Below the pieces are notes generated by a model. It saw only the letters and a list, made by a program, of their open reading frames with translations, made no database searches and had not been told where the DNA came from. A stretch of DNA of 64,000 nucleotides. Origin: Candidatus Helarchaeota archaeon. GTDB lineage: Archaea; Asgardarchaeota; Lokiarchaeia; Helarchaeales; RDOG01. Shown here one piece after another: positions 46,244 to 55,344 of the stretch (position 1 is the stretch's first letter; every line of letters begins with the position of its first letter). The stretch is taken from positions 186,001 to 250,000 of the forward strand of contig JAHPZH010000005.1 of the NCBI GenBank assembly GCA_019058315.1, written 5' to 3'. Both the position numbers and the translations under genes were made by a program.

Positions 46244-46876
46244 ATGGATTGGAACATAAAAGAATACCCTATAAGTCTTATAACAGCAATTATTGCTAAC
46301 ATTTTATACTATGCTTTTTTAATACCTGCCTCATTTACATTTCTAAAATTTCCATTTCAAACATACAATCCATTTTTTGATACTGTATCTTCTCTAGGAG
46401 ACACGGGAAAAAATCCTAGAGGTTGGATACTGTTTAGCATCTGTCTTATTCTATTAGGAATTATCCTAGTTCCATTTTTTATTGATATGAGTCGATGGTA
46501 TGACAACCAACCTGAAAAAAAGAAATTAATAAGAACCATTCAAATTTTAGGATATCTAAATAGTGTCTCTATGATAATGATCGGTATTTTTCCAACCGAT
46601 ATTCGATCATTTGAGCATGGTTTTTGGAGTTTTATGAATTTTCTCTTTATAGTTTCGATAATAATAATTACAATTATAACATTATGGGATCACCCATCCT
46701 ATATAAGACAAATAGCTTATATTGGAGTCTTTACATGCGGTTCTTGCTTCCTTTATATAATTTTTGGGATTTTTAACCTTCGGGGAATTACGACAATTTG
46801 GGAATGGCTAACATTCATAGGTTCTTTAGCTTATGCACTGGCAATTGCTCTGAATATATATAATAAAGGTCTATAA
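46244..46876 (+). CDS. DUF998-like multi-spanning membrane protein
   Basis: 210 residues with about six TM segments (roughly 12-30, 62-82, 103-122, 130-150, 158-180, 185-203). The first external loop carries the pattern FDTVSSLGDTGKNPRGW, close to the D-x-x-S-x-L-G...N-P motif of DUF998 membrane proteins. Function of that family is unknown. It is divergent from the oxidoreductase gene and sits 75 bases before the GlcD-like gene. Confidence 0.65.
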   Translation: MDWNIKEYPISLITAIIANILYYAFLIPASFTFLKFPFQTYNPFFDTVSSLGDTGKNPRGWILFSICLILLGIILVPFFIDMSRWYDNQPEKKKLIRTIQILGYLNSVSMIMIGIFPTDIRSFEHGFWSFMNFLFIVSIIIITIITLWDHPSYIRQIAYIGVFTCGSCFLYIIFGIFNLRGITTIWEWLTFIGSLAYALAIALNIYNKGL

Positions 46877-46951
46877 TGCTAATTCTGCTTATTTCTTATT
46901 TTTTATACTTTAAAATCTATAAAGTGCAATCCTATAACTTTAAAAATTTTA

Positions 46952-48373
46952 ATGATTTTTTTTAAAGGACGAAAATTGACTTTAAAGGATGAATTGATAG
47001 AAGGTTTAAAAGAGGCGGTGGGAGCGGATTATATCGCAATGGATAAAGAGATTTGTTATACTTATTCTATGGATGCAAGTCCAATTCCAGGAGAAATCCC
47101 AGACATTGTAGTTCGGCCAGAAACAACAGAACAAGTTTCGAAAATTATGAAATTAGTAAATAAATATAAAACTCCAGTTTATCCCCGCGGGGCTGCAAGT
47201 TCCTTAGTATTAATGGGTGTACCTCTTCAACCTGGTGGAATCTCTCTTGATTTAACCAGAATGAATAAAATAATGGAGATTGATGAGGATTCTATGAGTG
47301 TAACTGTCCAGACTGGTATAACTTGGGGAGAATTAGAATATGAATTAAAAAAGAAGGGTTGGTATACGGGTTTTGTAGGACCTGGTCCCGGTCTTTCAGC
47401 TACAATTGGAGGAGGAATTTCGGTTGCTTCTGCATATTATGGATCAGCTAAATTTGGAACTGCTTGTGATATTCTCCTTGGATTGGAAGTTGTGTTACCA
47501 ACTGGAGAGATAATTAGAACAGGTTCGGCTGCATTAGATACAGCAAAGAGACATACTAGATATGGTATTGGATTAGATTCTACGGGAATTTTTTGTGGAG
47601 ATCAAGGAATAATGGGTATAAAGACGGAGGCTACATTAAAATTATATCCATACCCAGAAGCTATAGGATTTTTTGTTTATGGTTATGAAGATGAAGAACT
47701 GCTTCTAAAAGCAATTCATAAAATGGCATCCTTAAGAATTGCTTCGGATATTTGCTTTATTGATAAAGAAGCAGGACTAGATTTTGGAGGAAATCCGGAG
47801 CGTTTTCTAATTCATGGAAAAATAGAAGCACATAGTGAAAATGAATTAAAAGCCCAATTGGAGTTATTTGATATAATTGCCAAAGATACAAATGGGGTTA
47901 AAAAACCTGATTCTTTTTCAAAAATAGCTTTACACGATCAAAAATATGAGTTTCTTGAATTAGCAGGTTTTATGGGGAACTTTTTTAGTCCTTGCCACAA
48001 ATTACCAATCTTCAAATCCAAAAAAGTTCATGATTTATATTTAGATCATATCAAAGCTCATAAAGAAAAACTCAAGAAATACAAAGTTACAACCATTTAT
48101 TATCCGTTTGTGGTTCACGGGCATCTAGTTCTTGTTCCTGAGATCCAAGTCCCAATACATGATCCAGTAGGAAGAGACTTTGGCGTTAAATTCTGGAAGG
48201 ATTTTATTCATAACGTAATAAATCAGGGTTCTGTCCATTATTGGCTCGGGAAGGTAATCGGGGATATGGTAGTTGAACATTATCGTCCAGAATATTTTGA
48301 TTTCATAAAAAGATTAAAAAAAACACTTGATCCAAATGGAATTTTAAACCCTGGCTTATTAAAATTACCATAA
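46952..48373 (+). CDS. FAD-binding oxidase, GlcD/D-lactate dehydrogenase-like
   Basis: 473 residues of the vanillyl-alcohol-oxidase fold. The FAD-binding half has VVRPETTEQVSKIMKLVNK, VYPRGAASSLVLMGVPLQ, and GPGLSATIGGGISVASA; the C-terminal half ends with the family motif LKKTLDPNGILNPGLLKLP. The enzyme would oxidise a 2-hydroxy acid and feed electrons to a partner such as an HdrD/GlcF-type protein; one is encoded at 55345. A TTG at 46976 with AAAGGAC upstream is an alternative start eight codons in. It is paralogous to 56992-58413. Confidence 0.82.
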   Translation: MIFFKGRKLTLKDELIEGLKEAVGADYIAMDKEICYTYSMDASPIPGEIPDIVVRPETTEQVSKIMKLVNKYKTPVYPRGAASSLVLMGVPLQPGGISLDLTRMNKIMEIDEDSMSVTVQTGITWGELEYELKKKGWYTGFVGPGPGLSATIGGGISVASAYYGSAKFGTACDILLGLEVVLPTGEIIRTGSAALDTAKRHTRYGIGLDSTGIFCGDQGIMGIKTEATLKLYPYPEAIGFFVYGYEDEELLLKAIHKMASLRIASDICFIDKEAGLDFGGNPERFLIHGKIEAHSENELKAQLELFDIIAKDTNGVKKPDSFSKIALHDQKYEFLELAGFMGNFFSPCHKLPIFKSKKVHDLYLDHIKAHKEKLKKYKVTTIYYPFVVHGHLVLVPEIQVPIHDPVGRDFGVKFWKDFIHNVINQGSVHYWLGKVIGDMVVEHYRPEYFDFIKRLKKTLDPNGILNPGLLKLP

Positions 48374-48390
48374 AAGAAAAAAAAGATTGA

Positions 48391-48705
48391 TTATTCTTCT
48401 ACTAGTGTTAAATTGTTCTTTTTCGCATAATCTCGAGCTTTATTTTTATCTTTAAAAGATTCTTTTACATCATAGACCATCCAGCTTGTTTCTCCTTTAA
48501 CATTAACTTCAATAATTGGTCTAGTCATAGTTCCTGGATCTGGATATACCTTTAATAAATAGATTTTTACATCTTTCGCTGCTTCTCTGCACTTCTCACA
48601 GCCTTTGGGACCTTTTGCACAGTGAGGGAGCGACATTTCTCTTATCACATAAATATTTCCATAAATATCTTTAGAATTATCTTCAGGAATATCTTCTAGT
48701 TTCAT
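48391..48705 (-). CDS. small HC/CxxC-motif protein, paralogue 1
   Basis: 104 residues. The core motif MSLPHCAKGPKGCEKCREAAK is shared with its upstream neighbour (MSLGHCARGPKWCEKCKEAAK), followed in both by a strand-rich region (KVYPDPGTMTRPIIEVNVK against VDYGPGEGARPTIEIIKD) and by D/E-A-x-x-Y-A-x-K-x-x-L/F-x-L at the end. The conserved His and three Cys suggest a metal site. I do not recognise the family. The two genes are 4 bases apart, hence co-transcribed. Confidence 0.65.
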   Translation of the reverse strand: MKLEDIPEDNSKDIYGNIYVIREMSLPHCAKGPKGCEKCREAAKDVKIYLLKVYPDPGTMTRPIIEVNVKGETSWMVYDVKESFKDKNKARDYAKKNNLTLVEE

Positions 48706-48709
48706 TCAA

Positions 48710-49015
48710 TTAATCCTCCACTGTAGTATTTTTTAAAAGATTGAATCCCCGTTTATTTGCATATTCTTCAGCTTCAGATTTACTTTCAAAACCTTTAATA
48801 ACATTATAATAAACAAAATTTCGTTTCTTATCCTTTATAATTTCAATAGTGGGTCTTGCACCTTCACCTGGTCCGTAATCTACTTGCAATATATAAAATT
48901 TTTTTAATTTTGCGGCTTCTTTACATTTTTCACACCATTTTGGACCTCTTGCACAATGACCAAGGCTCATCCATTTAATAACATAATCGACTTCTTTGTT
49001 AGTTTGGGGTTTCAT
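48710..49015 (-). CDS. small HC/CxxC-motif protein, paralogue 2
   Basis: 101 residues, upstream partner of 48391-48705 and clearly its duplicate. Motif order: VIKWMSLGHCARGPKWCEKC, a middle region with YYNVIKGFESKSEAEEYANK, then LLKNTTVED. The tryptophans around the Cys motif and the conserved G-P-K suggest a compact metal-binding hairpin. It is divergent from 49093-49389 across 77 bases. No family recognised. Confidence 0.65.
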   Translation of the reverse strand: MKPQTNKEVDYVIKWMSLGHCARGPKWCEKCKEAAKLKKFYILQVDYGPGEGARPTIEIIKDKKRNFVYYNVIKGFESKSEAEEYANKRGFNLLKNTTVED

Positions 49016-49092
49016 TCTTTATCCATCTAAAAATTTTAGTGAAATTATATCTATTTGATGAAATTATATTTAATTAATCAATTTAAAACTAG

Positions 49093-49389
49093 GTGTTGAA
49101 AATAGAGGATTTGTCAAAATTTGCAGTAAAAGTTGCAGACGCAATATTTTCTGGAAAAAACTCTATTGAAATTGACAATAAAACCTATAAAGTTCAAGTT
49201 TTCGCTAAAAGTGGATTAAAATATGTTGATATAGGTTATTATAGAATTGTAGAACAAAATCCAAATAAAAGTTCGAAATGGGCTAAAATGGCAAAAGAAG
49301 GAAAAAAAATTGCCTGGGTTTTTAAGGGAAGAAAATATTACGCAAGAGTTGTAGATGGTCATTTTACGTTATTGGGACATAAAAAATAG
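49093..49389 (+). CDS. small basic hypothetical protein
   Basis: 98 residues, Lys-rich, with alternating strands (SIEIDNKTYKVQVFAKSGLK, YVDIGYYRIVEQN, IAWVFKGRKYYARVVDGHF) that suggest a small beta fold such as an SH3- or OB-like barrel. GTG start, without a strong ribosome-binding site. It is convergent with the GHMP kinase gene (4 bases apart). No family recognised. Confidence 0.55.
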   Translation: MLKIEDLSKFAVKVADAIFSGKNSIEIDNKTYKVQVFAKSGLKYVDIGYYRIVEQNPNKSSKWAKMAKEGKKIAWVFKGRKYYARVVDGHFTLLGHKK

Positions 49390-49393
49390 TATG

Positions 49394-50770
49394 TTAAAGG
49401 TATTTTTCTAGTTCAAAATCCTTCGATGAAGGAACTTTATGAATAATTACACCGGGAGAGGTTACTTTTAATGAATCATCTGCAATTTTTTCGGCATTTG
49501 GAATATATTTGAATACTATATCCTCATCATTTTGATCTAGTGGCTTAGTTGTTATGAGAAGAAATGACCCACCACCGGAAGCCCCTAAAACTTTACCAAA
49601 ATACAATTTTTCATTCGATTTTGTGTTTAATTCATTCATAGTTCTAGAAATATTTAATGGAACAATCCCTAATGAGTTAAAATTTGATTGAAGCATGTCA
49701 AATAGTGTTTTAATTTCCTTAAGATTACTTTTATTTCCATTATCTTGTAATCTTTTAACAAGGACTTCAGATATTTTACTCATTTGATCAAAAGTAAGAG
49801 AATAAATATCCCAGAATTCTTTTGATTGAGAATCCATATTTTTAATCATCTTAGGTGTTGAGGTTCGAGTTCCTGAATAATATATTGTAAGAAATAAATG
49901 ATTTATTAGGTCTGAATTGACCTTGAGAGTCGATATCATCGGGCTACCTAGCAAATCCAAATTTTTAATTTGATAGATTTTTTTAATAAAATCATTAATT
50001 GGGATTTCTTTAAATTGAGATTGTTCACTTTTTTGGAGTTCAAAAAATTTGGTTAGATCTAATTGAAAAATCTCACCTTTATCTAGTGGAAAAATACACG
50101 GAATGACACTAAATCCTCCAGCAATACCTTTTAAATCCTCTACATGTCGTTTACCATGATGATAAGCATCTTCTAATAGGATTGCGACTAAAAATATTAA
50201 TGTTCTATCTTTTGGAGTTAGCTTTTCTGATACTATTCCAAGCTTGTGCATTGTTGCTAAAGCTAAAAGAGAGGCGAATACAGCACTACTGCCCAATCCA
50301 CCACGTATAATAATATTACTTATAATAAATAGGTCTAAACAAAGATCATCGATTTTCTTAACCATTTCTTTATTATAGAGAGGGTGTTTTACAGTTCCTA
50401 ACACTTTTTTTACAGCATCTTTCCATTTTATACATGAAACCTTGATAATTTCAATCCAATCTTTAGTGAGTCTTTGCGTTAAATCAATAAAAATTCCTCT
50501 TTGATCTCTTTCATAGATTCTAGTAATATTAACTTCTTCAGCATCAGGTGTTATTGATTTATTATAAAAGTTAAATGAAATTAGGGTTCGGGCGTTTACA
50601 CCCATAAGTAATGAAGTTCCGGAATGAAAGATTAAATATTCTCCAGTTAAGAATGCTTTTGCATTTGATGAGACTAATAGGTCGGATTTGTGAATTCTTT
50701 CTTGTATTTCATTCCTTATTCTTACTTGTGCTTTTGGGAATTTATTTCTTTTAGTATTAGGATGAGTCAT
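49394..50770 (-). CDS. GHMP-family kinase (mevalonate/phosphomevalonate kinase-like)
   Basis: 458 residues. N-terminal NAKAFLTGEYLIFHSGTSLLMG is the substrate-side motif of mevalonate-pathway GHMP kinases, the ATP loop is IIRGGLGSSAVFASLLALA, and the C-terminal motif is LGASGGGSFLLITT. The GEYLIF motif and the length favour a phosphomevalonate-kinase-like enzyme over galactokinase. GHMP kinases supply isoprenoid precursors for archaeal lipids, but this cannot be assigned to a single step. GGAAGG precedes the ATG. It is the last gene of an operon with an SCP2-like protein and an aldehyde dehydrogenase. Confidence 0.78.
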   Translation of the reverse strand: MTHPNTKRNKFPKAQVRIRNEIQERIHKSDLLVSSNAKAFLTGEYLIFHSGTSLLMGVNARTLISFNFYNKSITPDAEEVNITRIYERDQRGIFIDLTQRLTKDWIEIIKVSCIKWKDAVKKVLGTVKHPLYNKEMVKKIDDLCLDLFIISNIIIRGGLGSSAVFASLLALATMHKLGIVSEKLTPKDRTLIFLVAILLEDAYHHGKRHVEDLKGIAGGFSVIPCIFPLDKGEIFQLDLTKFFELQKSEQSQFKEIPINDFIKKIYQIKNLDLLGSPMISTLKVNSDLINHLFLTIYYSGTRTSTPKMIKNMDSQSKEFWDIYSLTFDQMSKISEVLVKRLQDNGNKSNLKEIKTLFDMLQSNFNSLGIVPLNISRTMNELNTKSNEKLYFGKVLGASGGGSFLLITTKPLDQNDEDIVFKYIPNAEKIADDSLKVTSPGVIIHKVPSSKDFELEKYL

Positions 50771-50802
50771 ACTTGATCCTTCCGTTTAATAAATAGTGAA
50801 AA

Positions 50803-51228
50803 TTAAAAATTAAAATCTTTTCGCCATAGTTTATATCCAATTCGCCAAAGCTTTAACCTTGGTTTATTGAGCTTATTATCAACATCAATTCCAGGTTTTG
50901 GATTATCCATGACTTCATTATATCGTGCATAATATACATCAGCACTCGGATTCCCTTCAATTAAACTTAAAATCCCATTTTCGGTAAAGAATAAAATTAA
51001 ATCTGGTTTAATATCCGGCTTTTCTTTCGTCATTACTAATTTGTCTTCATCTACTTTGTACAAAAAATAATGTAATTTTGCATTTTCAGCAGCGGAATCA
51101 TCTATTAAATCTTCAGTAATAAAATATTCCCAACATGCATTAATATGAAGGTGCCTCATTAAATCCGGGTTATTTGGAAAATAATTTTTGAGTTTTTGAT
51201 ATAATTCTTCGGAATCCATTCCTATCAT
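50803..51228 (-). CDS. SCP2-like domain protein
   Basis: 141 residues. The sequence KPDLILFFTENGILSLIEGNPSADVYYARYNEVM followed by a K-L-N-K-P turn and a long amphipathic helix (RLKLWRIGYKLWRKDF) fits the SCP2 lipid-carrier fold; the N-terminal third is helical. It starts 5 bases after the ALDH stop and precedes the GHMP kinase gene, so the three are one operon. SCP2-like proteins bind fatty acids or acyl-CoA; a role in presenting an aldehyde or isoprenoid to its neighbours is inference. Confidence 0.65.
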   Translation of the reverse strand: MIGMDSEELYQKLKNYFPNNPDLMRHLHINACWEYFITEDLIDDSAAENAKLHYFLYKVDEDKLVMTKEKPDIKPDLILFFTENGILSLIEGNPSADVYYARYNEVMDNPKPGIDVDNKLNKPRLKLWRIGYKLWRKDFNF

Positions 51229-51233
51229 TTAGA

Positions 51234-52715
51234 CTATTTTATTTTTTCTAAGTTCGCTGGGGTTCCATCATAGATATATTTAGCAAAAACTAAATCTTGA
51301 GGATAATATCTCGCTCCTGCAGGCCAGCTAGAATCTTTAATTCCACCTAATGCCACCGAAATATCTGTTAACATCGGCTTAGCGTTTATGTATATATTGG
51401 CGGATTCTAATTGCGTCTTAAAAATTTCGATATTCTTTAAATCTGATGTATAAGCAACTGCTCTCATACCATAGTTACTCGCATTTGCAAGTCTTATTGC
51501 GTCTTTTAAATCATCGGCTTTAGTTACGGAGCGGACGGGTCCGAATGCTTCTTCTCTCCATAAAAATGGAGCTTTAGTCAAATCTTCACATAGTTCTGGT
51601 CCTATTTCTACCAAAGTTGGCTTGTAAAATAAGCCATAGTCTTCACCAGGATCTATTTTTTCGCCACCAGTATAAATTTTGCAGTCATATTTTAGAGCAT
51701 CTTCCACCATAACTTCCATCATCATTAATATTTTACGACTACCGAGCGGTCCTATATCCACATCTGGATCTGTTGGGTCTCCGTATTTTAAATTTTCAAT
51801 TTCTTTTATTAAGCACTCAATATAATCATCATAAATATCTCGATGAACAATTATTCGTTTCATGGAAAAACATTGCTGCCCAGAATTAGTATAGCTCGCG
51901 TTAACATTCCATTTGGCGACTTGCTCTAAATTTACATCATCCATGATGATCCCCGCATCATTTCCTGCACATTCAAAAATGAATTGTTTGAAGGGAAAAG
52001 TGTACATATCAATACCCATTGATTTATCTACCGATTTTTTCAGAATTTTAGCATAACGAACTAAAATATCTTTAGCGGTGTGGGATGCACTGATACATAA
52101 GAACGTTTTTACTAGCTCATTTTTAAGAAACTCATTAACAGCCCATTCTCCAGGAGCAATTGCTAAATTAAATCCATCAAGAGCAGGAAGTTGCATGTCT
52201 TCCATTATATCAAATGCCATTCGCATAGTTAATGGACAAGCAGTTGATGGTTTAACGATTGCAGGGTTTCCTACAAGATAATTTGCACCCATTTGATATA
52301 ATGGTAAACTTATAGGCGTGTTTCTAGGGGATATACAAGCGGCTAATCCTTGTGGAACATATTTGAGTCTACAAAATTGTTCACCATCCATATTTGTAAG
52401 TGGTTTGTCTTCTAAAAATTGCCAATACCACTCGCAAAATTTAAATCCGTTTGTAACAATAGCCAATTCCCACTCAGAATATTTGATAGGTAATCCACCT
52501 TCTGCGACTATAAGCTTTTTTAATTCTTTCTTTTTAAATCGCAATCGGGTAGCAACCTTACCAAGTAATTTTGCACGCTCAAAAAAATCCATATCTTTTA
52601 ACTTAGCCCAATTTCTATGAGCATTTTTAATTTTTGAACTTAAAGTTTCTTTTGTGTCTCCGGTAATCTCGTCTATTATTTCTCCAGTATATTTATTTTT
52701 AACCCGTATACTCAA
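51234..52715 (-). CDS. aldehyde dehydrogenase family protein
   Basis: 493 residues. Cofactor-binding NPAIVKPSTACPLTM, general base Glu248 (IFECAGNDAGIIM) and catalytic nucleophile Cys282 (YTNSGQQCFS) are all present, and the C-terminal WREEAFGPVRSV matches the family. The FECAGND segment departs from the usual ELGGK, so the cofactor or substrate may be unusual. The TTG start has AGGTG upstream. First gene of the ALDH/SCP2-like/GHMP-kinase operon. Confidence 0.82.
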   Translation of the reverse strand: MSIRVKNKYTGEIIDEITGDTKETLSSKIKNAHRNWAKLKDMDFFERAKLLGKVATRLRFKKKELKKLIVAEGGLPIKYSEWELAIVTNGFKFCEWYWQFLEDKPLTNMDGEQFCRLKYVPQGLAACISPRNTPISLPLYQMGANYLVGNPAIVKPSTACPLTMRMAFDIMEDMQLPALDGFNLAIAPGEWAVNEFLKNELVKTFLCISASHTAKDILVRYAKILKKSVDKSMGIDMYTFPFKQFIFECAGNDAGIIMDDVNLEQVAKWNVNASYTNSGQQCFSMKRIIVHRDIYDDYIECLIKEIENLKYGDPTDPDVDIGPLGSRKILMMMEVMVEDALKYDCKIYTGGEKIDPGEDYGLFYKPTLVEIGPELCEDLTKAPFLWREEAFGPVRSVTKADDLKDAIRLANASNYGMRAVAYTSDLKNIEIFKTQLESANIYINAKPMLTDISVALGGIKDSSWPAGARYYPQDLVFAKYIYDGTPANLEKIK

Positions 52716-53158
52716 AAATTACACCTATAATCTTTAATTCAAATAAATATGAAAAATGAATTTATGTGAAATTTTAAAAATATAAATAATTTAATCTAAA
52801 AAAATATTTTTATTGGACCTATTTTTCGTTAATTTTCAAAAAATTGCTTCTATTTCTTACTTTTTGATTCATGTTTCAATAATTATGACAAATTTAATTC
52901 TTTTAGTCGATCTTCAAATTCATTTTGCATTGAAAGATATTTAATCTTCAAAAAACATCAACTTCCATAAGCCAAATTATCTAATTTTTCTCTAGATGAA
53001 GTATCATAGATGGCTTTTTGAGCTAATCTAAAAGAGCTTATAAATCAATCTAACATGTTCCATTATTGAAAATTCAATTAATGGTTTTTGAAAATCCAAA
53101 AATTTTTATAATCGATTAACTTAAATTCAGTTACTCTTTTTATAGAAGGAAAGGGAAC
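52716..53158. other. 443-base gap with a decayed or UGA-containing reading frame
   Basis: This AT-rich gap holds the promoter and ribosome-binding site (GAAGGAAAGGGAA) of the surface-protein gene at its right end and the promoter of the ALDH operon at its left end. In between, the minus strand 52883-53056 holds a reading frame broken only by two TGA codons; see the separate entry. Confidence 0.5.
52883..53056 (-). pseudogene. reading frame with two in-frame TGA codons
   Basis: From ATG 53054-53056 to TAA 52883-52885 (58 codons) the only interruptions are TGA at codon 4 (53045-53047) and codon 33 (52958-52960). The rest reads like a real protein (RLAQKAIYDTSSREKLDNLA, then after TGA CFLKIKYLSMQNEFEDRLKE). 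The second TGA is followed by a Cys codon, as in the HesB-like gene. No SECIS-like GC-rich hairpin follows, so a gene remnant is more likely than a selenoprotein. Confidence 0.3.
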
Positions 53159-55177
53159 ATGAAAAAAAATAAATTATTAATATTCGGAAGCTTATCTTTT
53201 ATTTTATTAACATCCTTCGTTCTCTGTTTTTCTCAAATCTCTATAAACGGTATATCTATTACTTCTACTCCAGATGCAATTCTTTCCTCAAAATGCATTC
53301 TTTGGACAGCTAACGGCACTGCCATTTGCACGGCAAACAATCAGCAAAAAATGCCTCAAATTTGCAGCGATGGTGTAGGCGGTGCGATCATCGCGTGGGT
53401 AGATGAGAGAGATGGAGTAACAGCAGATGACATTTACGCACAGCGAATCAATTCCATTGGAAGTATACAATGGGCTCCTAACGGTGAAGCCATTTGCACG
53501 GCAAGTGATGATCAATTTAGCGTTCAACTCTGCAGTGACGGTGCAGGCGGAGCGATCATCACGTGGATTGATGATGATGGAAGTGATTTCGATATTTACG
53601 CACAGAAAATCAATTCCAGTGGTGGTGTTGAATGGACGGGAAACGGCACTGCAATTTGTACAGATATCAGTTTACAATTCGAACTTCAAATCTGTTCCGA
53701 CGGCGCAGGCGGTGCTATCATCGTATGGAGGGATCTTAGAGACGATGGTGGCGACATTTATGCACAGAAGATCAATTCTAGTGGAGATGTTGAATGGAAC
53801 GGCAATGGTAATACCATTTGCGATCTAACTGGTACCCAAAGTAATCCCCAGATATGTTACGATGGGGCAGGTGGGGCGATAATTACGTGGCAAGATGAGA
53901 GAGATGGACCAACAGTAGATGACATTTACGCACAGCGAATTAAACCCAATGGAACTATACAATGGACCAGTAACGGTATTGCCATTTGTACTGCAGACTA
54001 TCAGCAATTTGCCCCTCAGCTTTGTAGCGACGGTGCGGGTGGTGCGATAATTACGTGGCAAGATGAGAGAGACGGATCAACAGTAGATGACATTTATGCC
54101 CAGCGAATCAACTCGAGCGGAGCCATACAATGGACCGATAATGGCACTACCATTAGCACCGCAGCCAATCAGCAATTGACCCCTCAGCTTTGCAGCGACG
54201 GTGCGGGTGGTGCGGTCATCACGTGGGAAGATGAGAGAAGCGGACCTAATCGTGACATTTACGCTCTGAGAGTCGAATCCAGCGAAGATATTAAGGGGAC
54301 AGCTAACGGCACTGCCATTTGCACGGCAGACAATGGTCAATGGTCCCCTCAGCTTTGCAGCGACGGTGCGGGCGGTGCGATCATCACGTGGGAAGATGAG
54401 AGAGATGGAGCAGCGAATGATGATATTTACACGCAGAGAATCAATTCCATCGGAGGGGTGGAATGGACTGGCAACGGTACTGTAATTTGCATGGCAAACA
54501 GTCAGCAAGCTTACCCTCAAATTTGCAGCAACGGTGCGGGTGGTGCAATCATCACGTGGGAAGATGAGAGAGATGGAGGAGCATTAGACGATATTTATGC
54601 ACAAGGATTCCGGAATGAGTCGGAATTTCCATGGTATTTGTTATTATTGGGGCAAGGAGGGGGAGGAATCATCGAATTCTTACTTTCTGCCTTGGGTCTT
54701 CTCATGATGGCTAGTGTTGGGTTAGCAGCTATTGTGGTTGTCGTGGTATACAAAAATGTAAGTTCAAAGCGTCCAAAAACAAAAAAACTAGATAACATCA
54801 AGACAGAAATTAAAGGCAACAACTTAATATTGAAGTTCAACATAACCAAGGAATTGGGAAAATCCTCCACAGAGAAAACCATCATCGTAGCAAATTCCCA
54901 CGGAGAAGCGCAAATCAAGGATACGGACTTGAATTTCGGCATGTATGCATTTAAATACGAAACTAAAAAGGATGTAAGGGATAAAAAGCCAGAAGCAATG
55001 CAAAATATCGACGTGAAACTGGGTGGAAATACAGCAGTAATCAAGGTAGACATGAGAAGAAATTTTGGACCTTCAAGCACGGGAAAAAGCACGATAGTCG
55101 CATCGTCTAGGGGTAACAAGTTAATTAAAGACTCGGGAATTTATTTCGGTCTGAATGTTTACAAGAAAAAGAAATGA
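53159..55177 (+). CDS. secreted beta-propeller-like repeat protein with TM segment and duplicated intracellular domain
   Basis: 672 residues. Signal peptide (LLIFGSLSFILLTSFVLCF), then eight repeats of about 56 residues (residues 49 to about 480) of the form NGTAICTA-x-x-Q-x-x-P-Q-x-C-S-D-G-A-G-G-A-I-I-T-W-x-D-E-R-D-G, DDIYAQRINS, suggesting an eight-bladed propeller with paired Cys. One TM segment (ALGLLMMASVGLAAIVVVVVY) follows, then a cytoplasmic part with two similar units (IKGNNLILKFNITKELGKSS and VKLGGNTAVIKVDMRRNFGP, each ending I-K-D-x-x-x-x-F-G). The repeats are near-identical and GC-rich. Paralogue of 16054-17643, which lacks the cytoplasmic part. SD GAAGG. Confidence 0.75.
   Translation: MKKNKLLIFGSLSFILLTSFVLCFSQISINGISITSTPDAILSSKCILWTANGTAICTANNQQKMPQICSDGVGGAIIAWVDERDGVTADDIYAQRINSIGSIQWAPNGEAICTASDDQFSVQLCSDGAGGAIITWIDDDGSDFDIYAQKINSSGGVEWTGNGTAICTDISLQFELQICSDGAGGAIIVWRDLRDDGGDIYAQKINSSGDVEWNGNGNTICDLTGTQSNPQICYDGAGGAIITWQDERDGPTVDDIYAQRIKPNGTIQWTSNGIAICTADYQQFAPQLCSDGAGGAIITWQDERDGSTVDDIYAQRINSSGAIQWTDNGTTISTAANQQLTPQLCSDGAGGAVITWEDERSGPNRDIYALRVESSEDIKGTANGTAICTADNGQWSPQLCSDGAGGAIITWEDERDGAANDDIYTQRINSIGGVEWTGNGTVICMANSQQAYPQICSNGAGGAIITWEDERDGGALDDIYAQGFRNESEFPWYLLLLGQGGGGIIEFLLSALGLLMMASVGLAAIVVVVVYKNVSSKRPKTKKLDNIKTEIKGNNLILKFNITKELGKSSTEKTIIVANSHGEAQIKDTDLNFGMYAFKYETKKDVRDKKPEAMQNIDVKLGGNTAVIKVDMRRNFGPSSTGKSTIVASSRGNKLIKDSGIYFGLNVYKKKK
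53860..54560 (+). repeat. 165-168-bp coding tandem repeats
   Basis: The D-G-A-G-G coding units occur at 53861, 54029, 54197, 54362 and 54530, that is 165-168 bases apart, with long near-identical stretches such as GGTGCGGGTGGTGCG. One line counted by hand (54301-54360) has 33 G/C of 60, against about 15 of 60 in the TPR gene. These are amplified propeller blades. Confidence 0.7.
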
Positions 55178-55344
55178 TATAATCATTTTTTACTTTATTT
55201 TTCATTTTCAATGATGAACTCATCTTTAACGAGGGATAAAATTCCTGAAAATTGGGTAATTTTTCCTTAAAAATTCTCAATATATTTATTCTTAATTTTC
55301 AGTTCTTGTGGTATTGCTGCTAATTTAACCTACTTTAAATTACT

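Noticed and set aside
53860-54560. Possible CRISPR-like repeat array
   Set aside because: The repeats are 165-168 bases, in frame and encode the propeller blades; there are no short direct repeats with unique spacers.
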